From assembly GCA_039654915.1 (NCBI GenBank), contig CM077597.1:38538001-38602000 (forward strand): DNA of 64,000 bases. The letters are read 5' to 3'. The position numbers and the translations under genes were made by a program. This DNA is from Aquilaria yunnanensis. Lineage: Eukaryota; Streptophyta; Magnoliopsida; Malvales; Thymelaeaceae. A model generated the notes under the pieces. That model saw only the letters and a list, made by a program, of their open reading frames with translations, ran no database searches and was not told where the DNA came from. Numbering within the stretch: the first letter of the stretch is position 1; every line of letters starts with the position of its first letter. Shown here piece by piece: positions 11,630 to 23,190 of the stretch.

Positions 11630-11646
11630 ATCCTCCCACCCTTAAA
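11630..11646 (-). other. Polypurine tract of family A element
   Basis: The minus strand reads TTTAAGGGTGGGAGGAT immediately before the 3' LTR. This is the expected plus-strand priming site for reverse transcription. It begins within a few bases of the end of the integrase frame (stop at 11642). Confidence 0.85.
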
Positions 11647-13023
11647 AATTTTTGACCTCCAAAATAGCCTTTAGCTTCAGGTATTCTTCAGGATACCTTT
11701 CCATAAGGTCTTTTTCAGTTTCCCAGGTTGCTTCTCTTTCAGAGTGGTGTGACCACTGAACTTTAACCATGGGAATATGTTTGTTTCTTATCCTTCTAGT
11801 ATCCTTGGCTAAGATAGCTATAGGTTTCTCTACATATGTCAAGTTAGGTTCCAACCATATGTCTTCCACTACAATAGCATGCTTTGAGTCTAGTAGACAC
11901 TTCTTAAGCATACTGATGTGAAAAACATTATGAACATTTGACATGCCTGGCGGTAGAGCTAACCTGTATGCTACCTTGCCAACTCTATCCAACATCTCAT
12001 AAGGACCAATGTATCTTGGAGCTAACTTGGTTCTTTTGCCAAATCTGACAGTGCCTTTGGTTGGTGCAACTTTCAGCCAAACATTGTCACCAACCTCAAA
12101 TTCCAAGTCTTTCCTTCTTTTGTTCACATAGGCTGTGGTCCTTTCATTGGCTGCCTTTAAGCTCTCTTGAATTTTCTTGATTTTCGAAGTAGTTTCTTTA
12201 AAAATTTTGGGACCCAACTCTAGCCTGTCTGAGGCTTCCACCCAACAATGGGGTGTCATGCACCTTCTTCCATATAAGGCTTCATAAGATGCCATGCCAA
12301 TAGTGCTTTGGTAACTATTGTTATATGAGAATTCCACCAACGGCAAGTGTTGGTCCCATTCACCTTTGAAATCCAACACACAGCTCCTGAGCATGTCTTC
12401 TAGTATCTGTATCACCCTTTCAGATTGCCCATCTGTTTGAGGATGATAAGCAGTACTTAGGTGGATTTTGGTTCCTAGTGCTTTATGAAAAGCACTCCAA
12501 AACCGAGCTATAAATCTTGGATCTCTATCAGATACAATGGAGTCTGGCACTCCATGTAGTCTCACTATCTCTTGGACATACATCTGGGCTAACTTCTCCA
12601 AGGAGTCTGTGAGTTTCGTAGGTAAGAAGTGGGAACATTTGGTTAGCCTATCCACAATGACCCAAATTGTATCATGCTTAATCTTGTCATAGGCAACCCA
12701 GTCAAAAAGTCCATGGTTATGTTGCCCCACTTCCTCACTGGTATAGGTAGAGTCTGTAGGATACCAGCTGGCTTCTGGTGCTCTACCTTTACCCTCTGGC
12801 ATGTGGCACATTTGGAGACATAAATAGCTATGTCTCTCTTCATATGTGGCCACCAGAAGTGACTCTTCAAGTCTTTATACATTTTCTCACTTCCTGGATG
12901 GATGTTCAACTTGCTTGTGTGAGCTTCTTCAAGTATTTCATCCCTGAGCTTTGCTCCTTTAGGCACATATATTCGGTCCTTGAAGTACAGTAATCCTTCC
13001 TTGTAGGCAAAGGACTGATACAA
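11642..13023 (-). pseudogene. Family A integrase with chromodomain-like tail, frameshifted
   Basis: The integrase joins the cDNA copy to host DNA. The N-terminal HHCC zinc finger is present (EEAHTSKLNIHPG, then HFWWPHM and CATC). The catalytic core keeps all three acidic residues: D in VIVDRLTKCS, D in IVSDRDPRF and E in DGQSERVIQ. It is followed by APRYIGPYEMLDRVG and HNVFHISMLKK motifs. The last ~50 residues (YVEKPIAIL ... VQWSHHSEREATWE) resemble the chromodomain of Del/Tekay chromoviruses, which can target heterochromatin. A frameshift near 12695 separates the zinc-finger part (to 13023) from the core (from 12853 down). The core-to-tail frame is otherwise open to its TAG/TAA-type end at 11642. 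Confidence 0.88.
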
Positions 13024-14952
13024 GGAACCTTTTTCCTCTCCTGAGATCTTTTTCAGATCAGGATCTGTCTCCTGTGCCTTTTTGGCTTCTTCAATCCATC
13101 CAGACTAAATTGTCAATGTGTAAATTTGGGCTTTCTCCCACTTATGCCATTTATGCTATAGGCATAGCATACTATTTTGCTCATCATGATCAGCTAAGGA
13201 TCCTCCTTTCAAAAGTCCTGTGTACTTCCTGCTCAAGGCATCTACTACTAGATTGCCTTTGCCCTCTGTGTACTGTATACTGCAATCATAGTCCTTGATG
13301 TACTCTAACCATCTCCTTTGCCTCATGTTCAACTCTTTCTAAGTGAACAAGTACTTTAGGCTCTTATGGTCAGTGTAGATCACAAAGGAACTACCCATCA
13401 AGTAATGCCTCCATTGCTTTAGAGCAAAAATCACTGCTGCCAGTTCTAGGTCATGGGTAGGATAATTTTGCTCATGGGGTCTTAACTTCCTTGACCCATA
13501 AGCAATAACATTTCTGTCTTGCATAAGCACACAACCTAACCCAGATCTAGATGCATTTGTATATATGATGTAGGGCTTACTTGGATCAGGAAGAATCAAC
13601 ACTGGAGCCTTGATCAACCTCTAATTGAGCTCCTAGAAACTATTTTCACACTTTTCAGTCCACTCAAATCTTTGACCCTTCTTGGTTAGATGAGTAAGAA
13701 TTGAGGCAATCATGGAAAAGCCTGATACAAATCTCCTATAGTATCTAGCTAATCCTTGGAAACTTCTGATTTCCTTCACAGTCTTTGGTCTTTCCCATTC
13801 TTGCACTGCCTTGACCTTTTCAGGGTCTGCCTTAAGGCCTTGTGCATCTATGATGTGTCCTAGGAAAGACACTTCCCTTATCCAGAATTCACACTTGGAT
13901 AACTTGGCATAAAGCTGATGCTGCAACAAAGTCTTTAAGACAATCTTCAGATGATGTTCATGTTCATTTTCATCCTTGGAATACATTAGGATGTCATCAA
14001 TGAACACAACCACAAATTTGTCCAGATGTGGTCTGAACACCTTGTTCATCAGGTCCATGAAAGTAGCTGGGGCATTAGTCAAACCAAATGGCATGACTGT
14101 GTACTCATAATGCCCATATCTGGTCCTAAATGTTGTCTTAGGAATGTCTTTTTCCTTTACTCTCAACTGGATGTATCCAGATCTCAAATCTATCATGGAG
14201 AAGATCTTAGCTCCTTTTAGTTGATCAAACAGATCCTCAATCCTAGGAAGTGGATACTTGTTCTTGATAGTCACTGCATTAAGCTTCCTGTAGTCAATGC
14301 ATAGTCTCAAAGATCCATCCTTCTTTTTCACAAAGAGAACAGGAGCTCCCCATGGTGAAACACTTGGCCTTATGAACCCCTTTTCAAGAAGTTCATCAAG
14401 TTGTTTCTTGAGCTCATTCATCTCTGTGATTGGCATTCTGTAAGGAGGTATCGATATTGGACTAGCTTTTGGTTGCAGCTTGATTTCAAATTCAATCTCC
14501 CTTTGTGGAAGAATACCTGGCAGGTCTTTAGGAAAGACTTATGGAAAGTCTTTCACTATAGGTATTTTGTCCACTTCCTTATCACAGTGCAATTTATTCA
14601 ATGCATAACAAAAATCATGCTCAGAAATCACAGGTATCTCATCTAATACCTCTAGCTCCATGCCATGCATTTCATACACTATTTCCTTAGAATTCACTAA
14701 TGCATGCACTTCACCATCAGGCAATGTGATTTCCCTCTTAGCACAATCAATTCTTATGTTATGCATAGCAAGCCAATTCATACCCAGCACTAAATCATAC
14801 TTAGGAATGTCCAACACTAGCATATTAGTCATAACCTTAGTCTTTCCTACTACTAGCTCACAATCCTTAGCTAGGTCATTAGTGAAAAGACATTGACTAC
14901 CTGCTATTTTCACTAAGGATATCCTAGGCATGATTTCAGTAGGCAATTTCAT
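13024..14952 (-). pseudogene. Family A protease C-part, reverse transcriptase and RNase H, with stops
   Basis: The pieces share one frame. 14952-14539 is the protease C-terminal half (YDLVLGMNWL). 14436-13633 is the reverse transcriptase, with [22 protein letters not shown] and the catalytic FIDD in [11 protein letters not shown]. 13617-13339 is RNase H, with [24 protein letters not shown] and [11 protein letters not shown]. In-frame stops occur at 14539-14541, at 13633 and just below it, near 13336 and again in the RNase H-integrase linker around 13110-13180. The first RNase H catalytic Asp is changed to Asn (AAT at 13555-13557). The product would copy the element's RNA into DNA if intact; this copy is dead. 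Confidence 0.88.
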
Positions 14953-16595
14953 GGCATCAACAAATTTCCTAGCACTATAGAGACAGATGCACCAGTATCA
15001 AATAAAACACTAACAGGCATACCATTAAGGTAAATGTTACCTCTTAGTGCTCCTCCCTGCTCTGATGTCTCTGGCCTCTCCACTTGGAACACTCTGCCAG
15101 CTCTCTGCACTAGAGGAACTGGCCTTTGCTGTCCCTCCCTTGGTGCTCCTTGTCTAGGTCTTGCCCCAATAGGTCTTACTGGACCATGGTCTTCTGGCCT
15201 CCTTTGAACTTGTGGGCAGTCTTTGATCCGATGATCCATGGATCCACATCTTAGACACGCTTGGGTGTCAAAATAGCAAGGTTTTTTCCCATGAAACTTC
15301 TTGCATTTAGGGCACCTTAGGCTAGGGAACTTCCCCTTAACCTTGCCCTCACCACCAAGATGAGAATTCTTGGCAATTCCTTTGCCATGTGGTGCCTTCT
15401 TCTGCTTGCCTCCTGCCTGACTGCTTTCCCCTGGTCCACTGGGAAAGTACTTAGTCTCATACTCCTCTTGCTCTACTAATAGAGCTTTCTGCACTGCTTC
15501 ATAGTATGTAACTGCTCCAAAAGGTCTAACAACCTTTCTAATGTCTGACTTTAGGCCTCTGACAAATCTTTTGGCCTTCAATTCCTCCAATCCATGATGT
15601 TGAGGAGCATATCTCACCAACTGATTGAATTTGTGCGCATACTCTAGGACACTGAGGTTGTCCTGCCTTAGAGCATCAAATTCAGCTTGCTTCATATCCT
15701 TGATGGCATCACTGATGTACTGTTCCTGGAACAGCTGTGTGAACTCTGGCCAGCTCATCTCAATATCTCTTCCTGGCTTTCTGCCCTTCTGGAAAGCGTA
15801 TCTGTCTCTAGTGTTTCTCCACCACATCTTTGCACTGCCTACCAAGTTGTAAGTAGCCAGTCACACCTTCTTGGTGGAGCTGAGTGGCATCCTCTCAAAC
15901 ATCTTTTCTATGAAGATTAACCATTCCTCAGCTCTCTCTAGCCCAGCTCTTCCATCGAACTGTGGAGGTCTTAGGCCTTGGAACCTCTGCAACAGTCTGA
16001 CCTCATCTAGGCCCTCTAGATCCTCTGATCTATGTCTCCTGGATCTATGAGAGTCCTCTGTATGGTGATGTTCTCTATGATCTCTCTGCCTTCTCCTGGA
16101 TCTTCTCTCACGGCCTCCCTCAATCTCATTCCTAGTGCAGGAATGGTCATAGACTGAGGGATTGGTCTTGGACACCTGACCAATCTCAGATCTTACTCTT
16201 CTGCCTCTTGGATTTCTCCTATCCTCATCTTCCACCTCAATGGTCTCATCATTTGTGTCTTCTAAGCTTCCAAAAGGAACATATTCAGATGTGTTCCTAG
16301 TATCCTCTTCTGGTTGTAGCTGTGCATCGCGAACTGGTTCTGCTGGAGCAACTTGGACTCCCTGCTGTTGTCCTTGAATCAGCCTCATTAAGTTTTCATT
16401 GATTAGAGCTAAATTCCTCTGAAGCTCTAACCAAACCTGAGGCACTTTAGGGTTTGGTATGCCCTGTTGCCCCTGATTCCCTCTATTCTGTCCATTTCCT
16501 TGTTGCCTAGAATCAGTAGGAGGCCTTAGGGGTGGTTCCCCTTTCCTTGTGGCAACCATCTTTACTTTCTGCATTGATGATTCATCATAGAGCAC
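14949..16595 (-). pseudogene. Family A gag with CCHC zinc knuckle and protease N-part, broken
   Basis: Gag forms the particle that packages the element's RNA. The frame starts at 16595 or more likely at the later ATG at 16559 (MVATRKGEPP). A Gln/Asn-rich N-terminus and an Arg-rich acidic-basic stretch precede the retrotransposon gag fold (RAEEWLIFIEKMFERM, then VGSAKMWWRNTRDR). An in-frame TGA at 15861-15863 interrupts it. The same frame continues through a CCHC knuckle (CLRCGSMDHRIKDC) to the protease active site LFDTGAS. A frameshift near 14985 then moves reading into the frame of the next segment. Confidence 0.88.
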
Positions 16596-16709
16596 ATATA
16601 AAGATCATAGGTATTTCAATGGTACTTGACACTAGCAGCTGACCAAACTGAGTTCATATATGTAGATGCATGGAATGCCAACTATATGCAATGTACATGT
16701 ATAAACCAT

Positions 16710-16721
16710 GCCCTGATACCA
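16710..16721 (-). other. Primer binding site (initiator Met tRNA type) of family A
   Basis: The minus strand reads TGGTATCAGGGC five bases inside the 5' LTR. It matches the usual plant primer site TGGTATCAGAGC with one mismatch. Confidence 0.85.
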
Positions 16722-16726
16722 ACTTC

Positions 16727-19213
16727 TGTTACCCACTCCGGGGTAGTCCAGTTATGGTGCCAAAACCGTGCAATTAGACTCCCAGGATTGGTAATGTTCT
16801 GTAGGCCATCAGAACACTACCCTTAGTGTGCATACCCAAGTGGCCCTCTTGGGCACTATGTAAATACATGCATATTGGTCCAACCATCACACACATATTC
16901 ACATTTCATGCACACCATGGCAGAAAAGAAGGAAAACACTAGCACAAGTCTTAGTTTTGGCTTCCACAGATTAGGCAATCTTGTTAAGTTCTAGTGGCCA
17001 GCTACTGCACCTTTAGCTTCCACTAATAAACTGTATCATTATAGCCTCATAACCTCCTATTTTCTTTGCCCCATTATGAATTGGAAACTTAGAGCAAACC
17101 AAGCAATTTTGGTTTACAACAATTGCCCACCTATGGACCAAATTATGGATTTTTTAAGTTGGTTACAAAATTCTGACCAAATGAACAGTAACTCAGCCAG
17201 CTTTACAACGCCATATCTTTGGCTACGGGGCTCTAAATCCAGAAATTATAAATCCCAGTTAACCCTATATATGTCCTCTAGGAGTGGTCAAACTTTCACA
17301 CCAAGATTCATTCTACACGGGGAGATATTAAACTTTAGGTCCAGAGTCGAAATTCTGGCAACTTTTGGACCATTTTGCCAATACAATTTTTCCAAACCAT
17401 GCAAACACTTCATTCACAAGGGGAAAGCCCTCCAAGGCTATCCCATATATGTCCATTACACATAGGAATTACATTCCCTTTCTTTCAACAACTTTATGTG
17501 GTCAAAACAGAATTTACAATTAAGCAGCCCATCATTCACACTTAGGCAGCTTTGCACCACATCACTTACATAGCCAAAACATTACTCAAATGTTCTCATA
17601 CTTGTCTCATTTTACATACACTACATGTACATGCATACATTCACTAAAATATGGTCTTAACTCAGCTAAATATGCACCCTAGGTTATAGGAGGTCCTGAG
17701 ACACAATGGACTCCAAAAACAGGATGCTGGACAGCTGCTGCACAACACAATAAGTACCACCATTAAAAATACCAAATGTGCTCCTAAAATCGCCAAAATT
17801 TCCAGATCACAACTAGACATAAGGAGGTTCATGTACCTGAAATTTCAGATCAAAAATCAAACCACAAAAGGTTAGTTTGAAGGTGATCTTTCTGCTGGAC
17901 CTGAAATGACAGAATTGAGGGGAGTAAGTTTCATTGAGAAACTTAGTAAGGGCAGCACTTGGATTCAATAGGCAATGTAAGCATCATTAAAACATGCATC
18001 CAAAGACACTAAAACACAAAAACCACAATGCATATAAACAAGATATAGCAACCAAATGCAGCAGCCAAACACAAACAACAAACACATGAAATGTGGCAGC
18101 AACATATACCATAGGTTAGTCCATAAAACATGTAATAAACTTAACCAAATCACTATGGCACCCCTCCTCAAGCTAATGCTTGATCTTAGAAGGATTTTAA
18201 CATTAGTTAGTACTAACTTTTTGGCTCTAGAAACCCAGAAATTCGCTGCCATCACTGTGCACTTCACAATAGGTCACAAAACCTTCAATAAGTGCACTCC
18301 CCTCACTAAGCTTGGTTCATCAAGCACGTGGCTCTCTTCAAAGCTTAGCCCTAGCTCCATGGATGTTTGAAAATTGCAGAAAACAACCCATGAGAGCAAG
18401 AGAACCCTTACCTTGATGGGTATGCTGAAATTGGAGCTTGATCCTAGGTGCACTCAAGCAATAGCACCAAATAGCTTCCAATTGTTCTTCCTTGACTTCA
18501 ATTGCAAGTAGTTTTGAGTTTGAAGGTATGGTGGCTATGGAGGAAGCATGGAGGAGAGGGCTGGCTTTCTTTTTTCTGGTGGACGCCGAAATTTAGAGAG
18601 CAAAAGGTGGTCTTGACTACTTAAATAGTCAAAAGTACACTAAACACACTTATGTAGTCTTAACCTTGTCTTATGTCATTTTCCTTGCTAAATGACTATG
18701 GTTTCTTAGTCTTAATATCTTGGCCCACATTTGGCCATCCTTATCTTCCTTTAGCAGCCCTCCTTATGTGGGATAACCCCACAAAACTTCCATTTGACTG
18801 AAGTCATAGACATACACATCTTAAGGCCTACATTAGAACACTTAGGTCCTTTATGCCTTTTTGTGTTTTCTTTGTCCTTAGTTCTCTTTCATAAGCAATT
18901 TGGTCCTCCAATAGCACTTTCATACCATTCATATCCTTCCCATAACTCTCCAAATCTCTTTTGTGAAAGTTTTGCAATTGACTACCCGAATTTCCAAAAT
19001 CTTACAAAAAAAGTCCATAGGTTGCTTGACAAACAACAAATCCTTAAGGCTTTTTCTTGAGGACCAAGTTACCAACTTGGAACATTTTTAAGGAGGTGTT
19101 GATCATACCTTTTACCCTCCACACTATAATCACTATGGTGAGAATTACACAATATAACGATTTTAAGCCATTATGACACACTTGTAATTCTCCCATTTTG
19201 TGAGGTGGTAACA
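16727..19213 (-). repeat. 5' LTR of family A element
   Basis: 2487 bp, with termini TGTTACCCAC and GGTGGTAACA. It would carry the promoter for minus-strand transcription. A TATTTAAG-like box lies near 18620-18630, but I am not sure it is the core promoter. No gene lies inside. Confidence 0.95.
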
Positions 19214-19218
19214 CGACT
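19214..19218. repeat. Target site duplication of family A element, right copy
   Basis: CGACT, identical to 9141-9145. Removing the element together with one copy restores the Tat integrase coding DNA. Confidence 0.95.
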
Positions 19219-20080
19219 ACTCTCTACTGTAAAGCTTTTCTTTTGAGCTTGGCCTTCTCTCTATGCTCATCAATCAGATCCAACCTGGTTCTTAAACCGA
19301 GGTTGTTTCCTTCGTTGTTGAACACCTGTATCCTCACCGATGGCTGTATGACCTTGACAGGGATAATGGCCTCCGTGCCGAAGATCAGTGACAAGGGTGT
19401 CTCACCTGTGGCCCTTCTAGGAGTTGTTCGATAGCTTTAAAGCACACTCAAAAGTTCTCCTGGCCATTTTCACTTTGCTTCATTCTACCTCTTTTTAAGA
19501 CCATATTTTATCGTTTAGTTGGACACTTCAACTTGTCCCTTGCTCTGAGGATGGGTAACCGAGGTGAAGTACAATTTTATCCCGAGGTCGGCTGCAAATT
19601 CCTGGAAACCTTTATCAGTGAACTGGGAACCATTATCAACTACTATCACCCTTGGTACACCGAATCTGCATATGATGTTCTTCCAAAAAAATCTTTTTAT
19701 GTCCTTCACCGATATTGCTGCTAAAGGCTTTGCCTCGATCCATTTGGCAAAATAGTCTACTATAACTACACAAAACTTCACTCTTCCTAGAGTTGTTAGG
19801 AAAGGCCCAATGAGGTCAATGCCTTAGACCGCAAAGGGGCAAGGATAGTTTGCCGAAGTTATCACTTCCAAGGGTAGTCTCTAGATGGGAGCGTGTCTAT
19901 GGCATTTGTCGCATTTCTGGACAAACTGCCTCACATCCTTCCTGAAGGTAGGCCAGCAATATCCTTGGCAGAGTAGTACCCTGACAAGGGCATCAGTTCC
20001 TATGTTAGAACCATAGGCCCCTTCATGGACTTCTTTCAGGACTGTCTCCACATCCTCTTTGCTGACACGGCTCTGTAACA
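19219..20080 (-). pseudogene. Tat integrase, zinc finger and catalytic core, decayed
   Basis: On the minus strand the HHCC finger is read around 20080-19860 (YCWPTFRKDV, then CDKCHRHAP). The core at 19781-19515 has D in VDYFAKWIEAK, D in VVDNGSQF and E in GQVEVSN, so all three catalytic acids remain. Many stops and shifts lie outside the 88-codon core frame, and 19219-19515 is heavily decayed. It continues leftward at 9140-8908 across the family A insertion. Confidence 0.8.
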
Positions 20081-20329
20081 GACTTGTGTACCCTTGTCAG
20101 TACAGCTCTTCTCCAATCAGGAGGTATCTTCCTAAGCGCTTTCGCACTTTCGCAGCTTCAAGAGGATCTTTGGGAAGTTCGGAAGTTGTGAGGTATTTCT
20201 TGATAGGATCTTTCCACCCTATACCCGAGGTTGTTATGCACATCATCGCTATGTTTGGCTAATACAGTACCTCGGTGGACTCTTTTGATTTGGCCAGAGT
20301 ATCTGCTTCTGTATTATCTCGTTGTGGTA

Positions 20330-20585
20330 CCTTTTCTATATGTACTGTGTCAAACTCCTAGATGAGCTTTTTCACGAGATCATGGTACTTTGCCAAGTTT
20401 TGGGTCCTTTGCCCCGTAGTCCCCTGCCATTTGTTGGACCACTAGTTGAGAATCGCTATGGGCCTTCAGATTCCTCACACCTACTCTTTTTGCCAGCCAC
20501 AAGCCCGCTATAAGGGCTTCATATTCGGTGACATTGTTGGTGACATTGAATTCGAATTTGATGGCCTTCATAGCTTTTAATGTAC
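20330..20585 (-). pseudogene. Tat second RNase H (archaeal-type), fragment
   Basis: The minus-strand frame at 20571-20380 reads FEFNVTNNVTEYEALIAGL, then LAKRVGVRNL and HSDSQLVVQQ. These are landmarks of the extra RNase H found after the normal one in Tat elements. It probably helps remove RNA from the RNA-DNA hybrid. The fragment is cut near 20585, where family C LTR sequence begins, and is followed downstream by the integrase remnants. Confidence 0.78.
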
Positions 20586-20919
20586 TCTAGATTCACTCAT
20601 GGGTGCGAGCATAGTCTACTCTTGTTTGGATGCTTGCACACAATTGATTATGTCTAGTTAATTTCACTTAATTGCATTCAATGCTTTGACAGTTTTAATA
20701 ATTGTTTTTCTGAAAATATGCCTAGGCGATGCTTTAAGTATTGTTTCTTTATTTTATTGAATAGTCAAAGCATAAACTCATGCATAATTGCATAGTAGGA
20801 TTAAATAACTAGAAGCATAAAGGTTTTAACTAGTGTGCATATAATCAATTAGCCAATTGCGACTAGCATGGGACAAGATCCCATAGGCTTGCTGGGCAGG
20901 CCCATGAGGGCTTATGTCA
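20586..20919 (+). repeat. Family C LTR, 3' end fragment
   Basis: It aligns with the last ~330 bp of the family C LTRs ending at 24546 and 32021. Shared words include GAGCATAGT, GATTGATTATG and TTAGCCAATTG, and the end is CTTATGTCA. It is truncated on the left at the Tat junction. The missing 5' part of Tat was probably lost in a deletion that fused these two remnants. Confidence 0.75.
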
Positions 20920-23190
20920 GTAACACTCACCCACTGTTGCTTAAAAGTTGCCAAAAAAATAAGTTTTCAATTGTTGGTACCAGGCTTTTAAAAGAATTAA
21001 AACAGTTACTTGCAACAAAAGCAAGGCCCACTACCACTAACTTGCAATACAAGCAAGGCTGTAATTGAAAACTTGCATAACAAGCAAGGCCATAAAAGAT
21101 TTCTTGCAATGCAAGCAAGGCATACACTCATGTAAATAAGTGTGTAGGATGTGTGACTTTTTCAAGTGTACTACCATGCATGGCAACAAAGAAGCCCACA
21201 TAATTCATTATGGTTTTAAAACCAACTTTCATATGCATATGATCATTCGGCCAAACTAGTACACAAGAGGTTTCCCAACCAAACACATCCATCAGTCATA
21301 TATATGCGTGCCATAGTTTGGCTCAGAAATAGCCAACATATACATACCATGAACGATCAACAACCAAGCATAACTTGGTAAACAAAGTATTCCATGTACA
21401 ACAAAACTAAAGGGCACCCGAGACCACATATATGTACAACAAAAGAGTAGTCTAAAAGGGCACACCTAACCTGGCCACATGCCAATAGTAACCCATAACC
21501 TAGCCCACCAAGTCATGCTTACTACCCAAGGGACTTACTCTCCAAAGAGCACATTGAGTGTGCCATAAAGGAGCACACACTGCAAAACAAGGCCTATAGC
21601 CATGTTCATAGTCACGAAGGTAAAAACCACTATCAGAGCAATGGCCCAAACATCCATAGCTACATGCCTAGATAGTCCCACAACTACTCAAGCCTGCAAA
21701 ACTTAGAAAATAAGTTTCGGCCGAAAACTCACTACGTAAGACTTGTAAGTATATAACCATAACCATAAGCCAAGTAATCATTGGCACTTACCTTGACCTC
21801 CAAGGTACACTAGCACACAAGCAAAACCCACACAACCACAACTAATCAAGCTGAATGTCCTTTCCTAAAACACAAATGTATGCGCAGTGAGTGCTCAGTA
21901 GGGTTCACTATTATAACAACTCTTTCATGAGTTTATTTAGTTAAGCCGAGCCTAATCTCAAGACTTAACCTCCTTAAGCTCATAATGTCCTGCAAAAGAA
22001 AACATAAAAACACCAAGATACAAGCAATATACATACAAGTAATGATAGTCGAGGCATATATAAATATGAACATAGCTACCAATGGTTAGCAAGCACAATA
22101 AAACATTCAAGCATGCAAAACACACACACACTCCACAATGTACATTCGGCCGATGCCACTAGCATGTGCCCTAGTGCATTTTTTTTTGCACGATACTCTT
22201 CAAAAATTCAATCCACATTCCACTAGAGCTCCGAAACTCCTAGCAAGTTGGCCTCACACACTAGAGTTCCTAGCACATGCCATTACTTGATTAGCTAATC
22301 AATTGTCGTGAAACCAAATCTCCTCAATATGCCCATCAAGTAACTAAGATCATATGGCTTAATCTTAACCATCACATAATCACTTTCACTACTTGATCAT
22401 GGAATTCTACCAAGCATTCAAGTAGAAGTGAAACCGTACCTCTACAAAACAAAGCTTGAGTTCTCGGTTGAGCTTGTGTGTCTAAGGCCGAGACCAAACT
22501 TCTAAATCAAGGTCGCCTAACACAACGAGGCCTTCGTTGAGTCATCATAATCACTGGATCATGGAAAATTACCAAGAAAGCCAAGTGAACTATGAATCTT
22601 TACCTCAAGAACAAGCTTGAATGTCTCAGTTTGCCTTGAGCCTTCAAGGACCGAGCTTGGCCTTCAATGGTACCTTCACCAAGTGCCGACAATAAGAGCT
22701 CTAAGCTTGATTCCTCCACCAAGATTCACTTTCATGCAATTCCGGCATGAAAATGGCAGCAACACCAAAAGCTTCTCCAAGAAGTCAAAAGACTCGGCTA
22801 AATCAAGGCTAAGGCCGAAATGATTGCTTAATTTGTGAGTGGAAGCATGCATTACCGGGCATGTGCCAAATGTCACTAAAAATGGGCAAATGCTCACTCT
22901 CGGCTTCACCAACTTTGTATGGCACTATTAAGTCCCCAAGATCTTATAGTCCCAGTTAAATCACTCGGTTAGAAGTTCATAATGGCCACTTAATTTTGTT
23001 TCTCACCCTTGGCAACATAGTCGTTATTTCATGTGCACATTGAACCCGAGACTTCTCGGTTTTGCACTCCTATCACTTTGCACATCTTCATTCAAGTCCT
23101 TCAAGTTTTCATGCCATTTTCTTTGTATTTCTTTTATTTTCTTGGCCTGAGCCAAGAACTAACGGATGAACCTTACAGTGTGCCTAGTTT
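20920..23190. other. Unassigned non-coding region, possibly old retroelement DNA
   Basis: About 2.3 kb without a convincing coding frame; the longest frames are 60-78 codons and lie on both strands. It contains a 31-bp tandem repeat (21008-21132) and a short CA run near 22125. It also has several Cys-free, host-gene-like but unrecognised words. I could match it to none of the families in this window. An old LTR or internal region of another retroelement is the likeliest explanation, but this is a guess. Confidence 0.4.
21008..21132. repeat. 31-bp tandem repeat, four units, with internal inverted repeat
   Basis: Four units begin ACTTGCAAC, ACTTGCAAT, ACTTGCATA and TCTTGCAAT, spaced 31-32 bp apart. 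Each contains CTTGC ... GCAAGGC, so each unit could form a small hairpin. It is an isolated minisatellite with no coding frame that makes sense. Confidence 0.85.

Larger units (their letters stand above)
9146..19213 (-). mobile_element. Complete family A element, Ty3/Gypsy Del/Tekay-like chromovirus
   Basis: The element is 10.07 kb on the minus strand, with two ~2.48-kb LTRs (16727-19213 and 9146-11629). It has a tRNA-Met-type primer site (16710-16721), gag, protease, reverse transcriptase, RNase H and integrase in Gypsy order, a chromodomain-like tail and a polypurine tract at 11630-11646. The 5-bp target duplication is CGACT. The LTRs differ by several percent by eye (not aligned by computer), so the insertion is of moderate age. 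The coding region carries at least two frameshifts and several in-frame stops, so this copy should not be able to move by itself. Other family A LTRs lie at 1-499, 1177-3658 and 53941-56425. Confidence 0.95.
4358..20585 (-). mobile_element. Ty3/Gypsy Tat-lineage element, 5' part missing, split by family A
   Basis: From right to left on the minus strand the element shows a Tat-type second RNase H (20585-20330), an integrase (about 20080-19219) and the integrase tail (9140-8908). Then come a repeat-rich 3' UTR, an extra ORF in antisense orientation (5840-8276) and a 3' LTR region starting with TG at 4358. This order, with two RNase H types and an antisense ORF downstream of pol, is characteristic of the plant Tat group. 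A complete family A element (9146-19213) interrupts the integrase tail. Gag, protease and reverse transcriptase are absent: at about 20585 the sequence switches abruptly to a family C LTR. No 5' LTR or target duplication could be paired. Confidence 0.8.
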
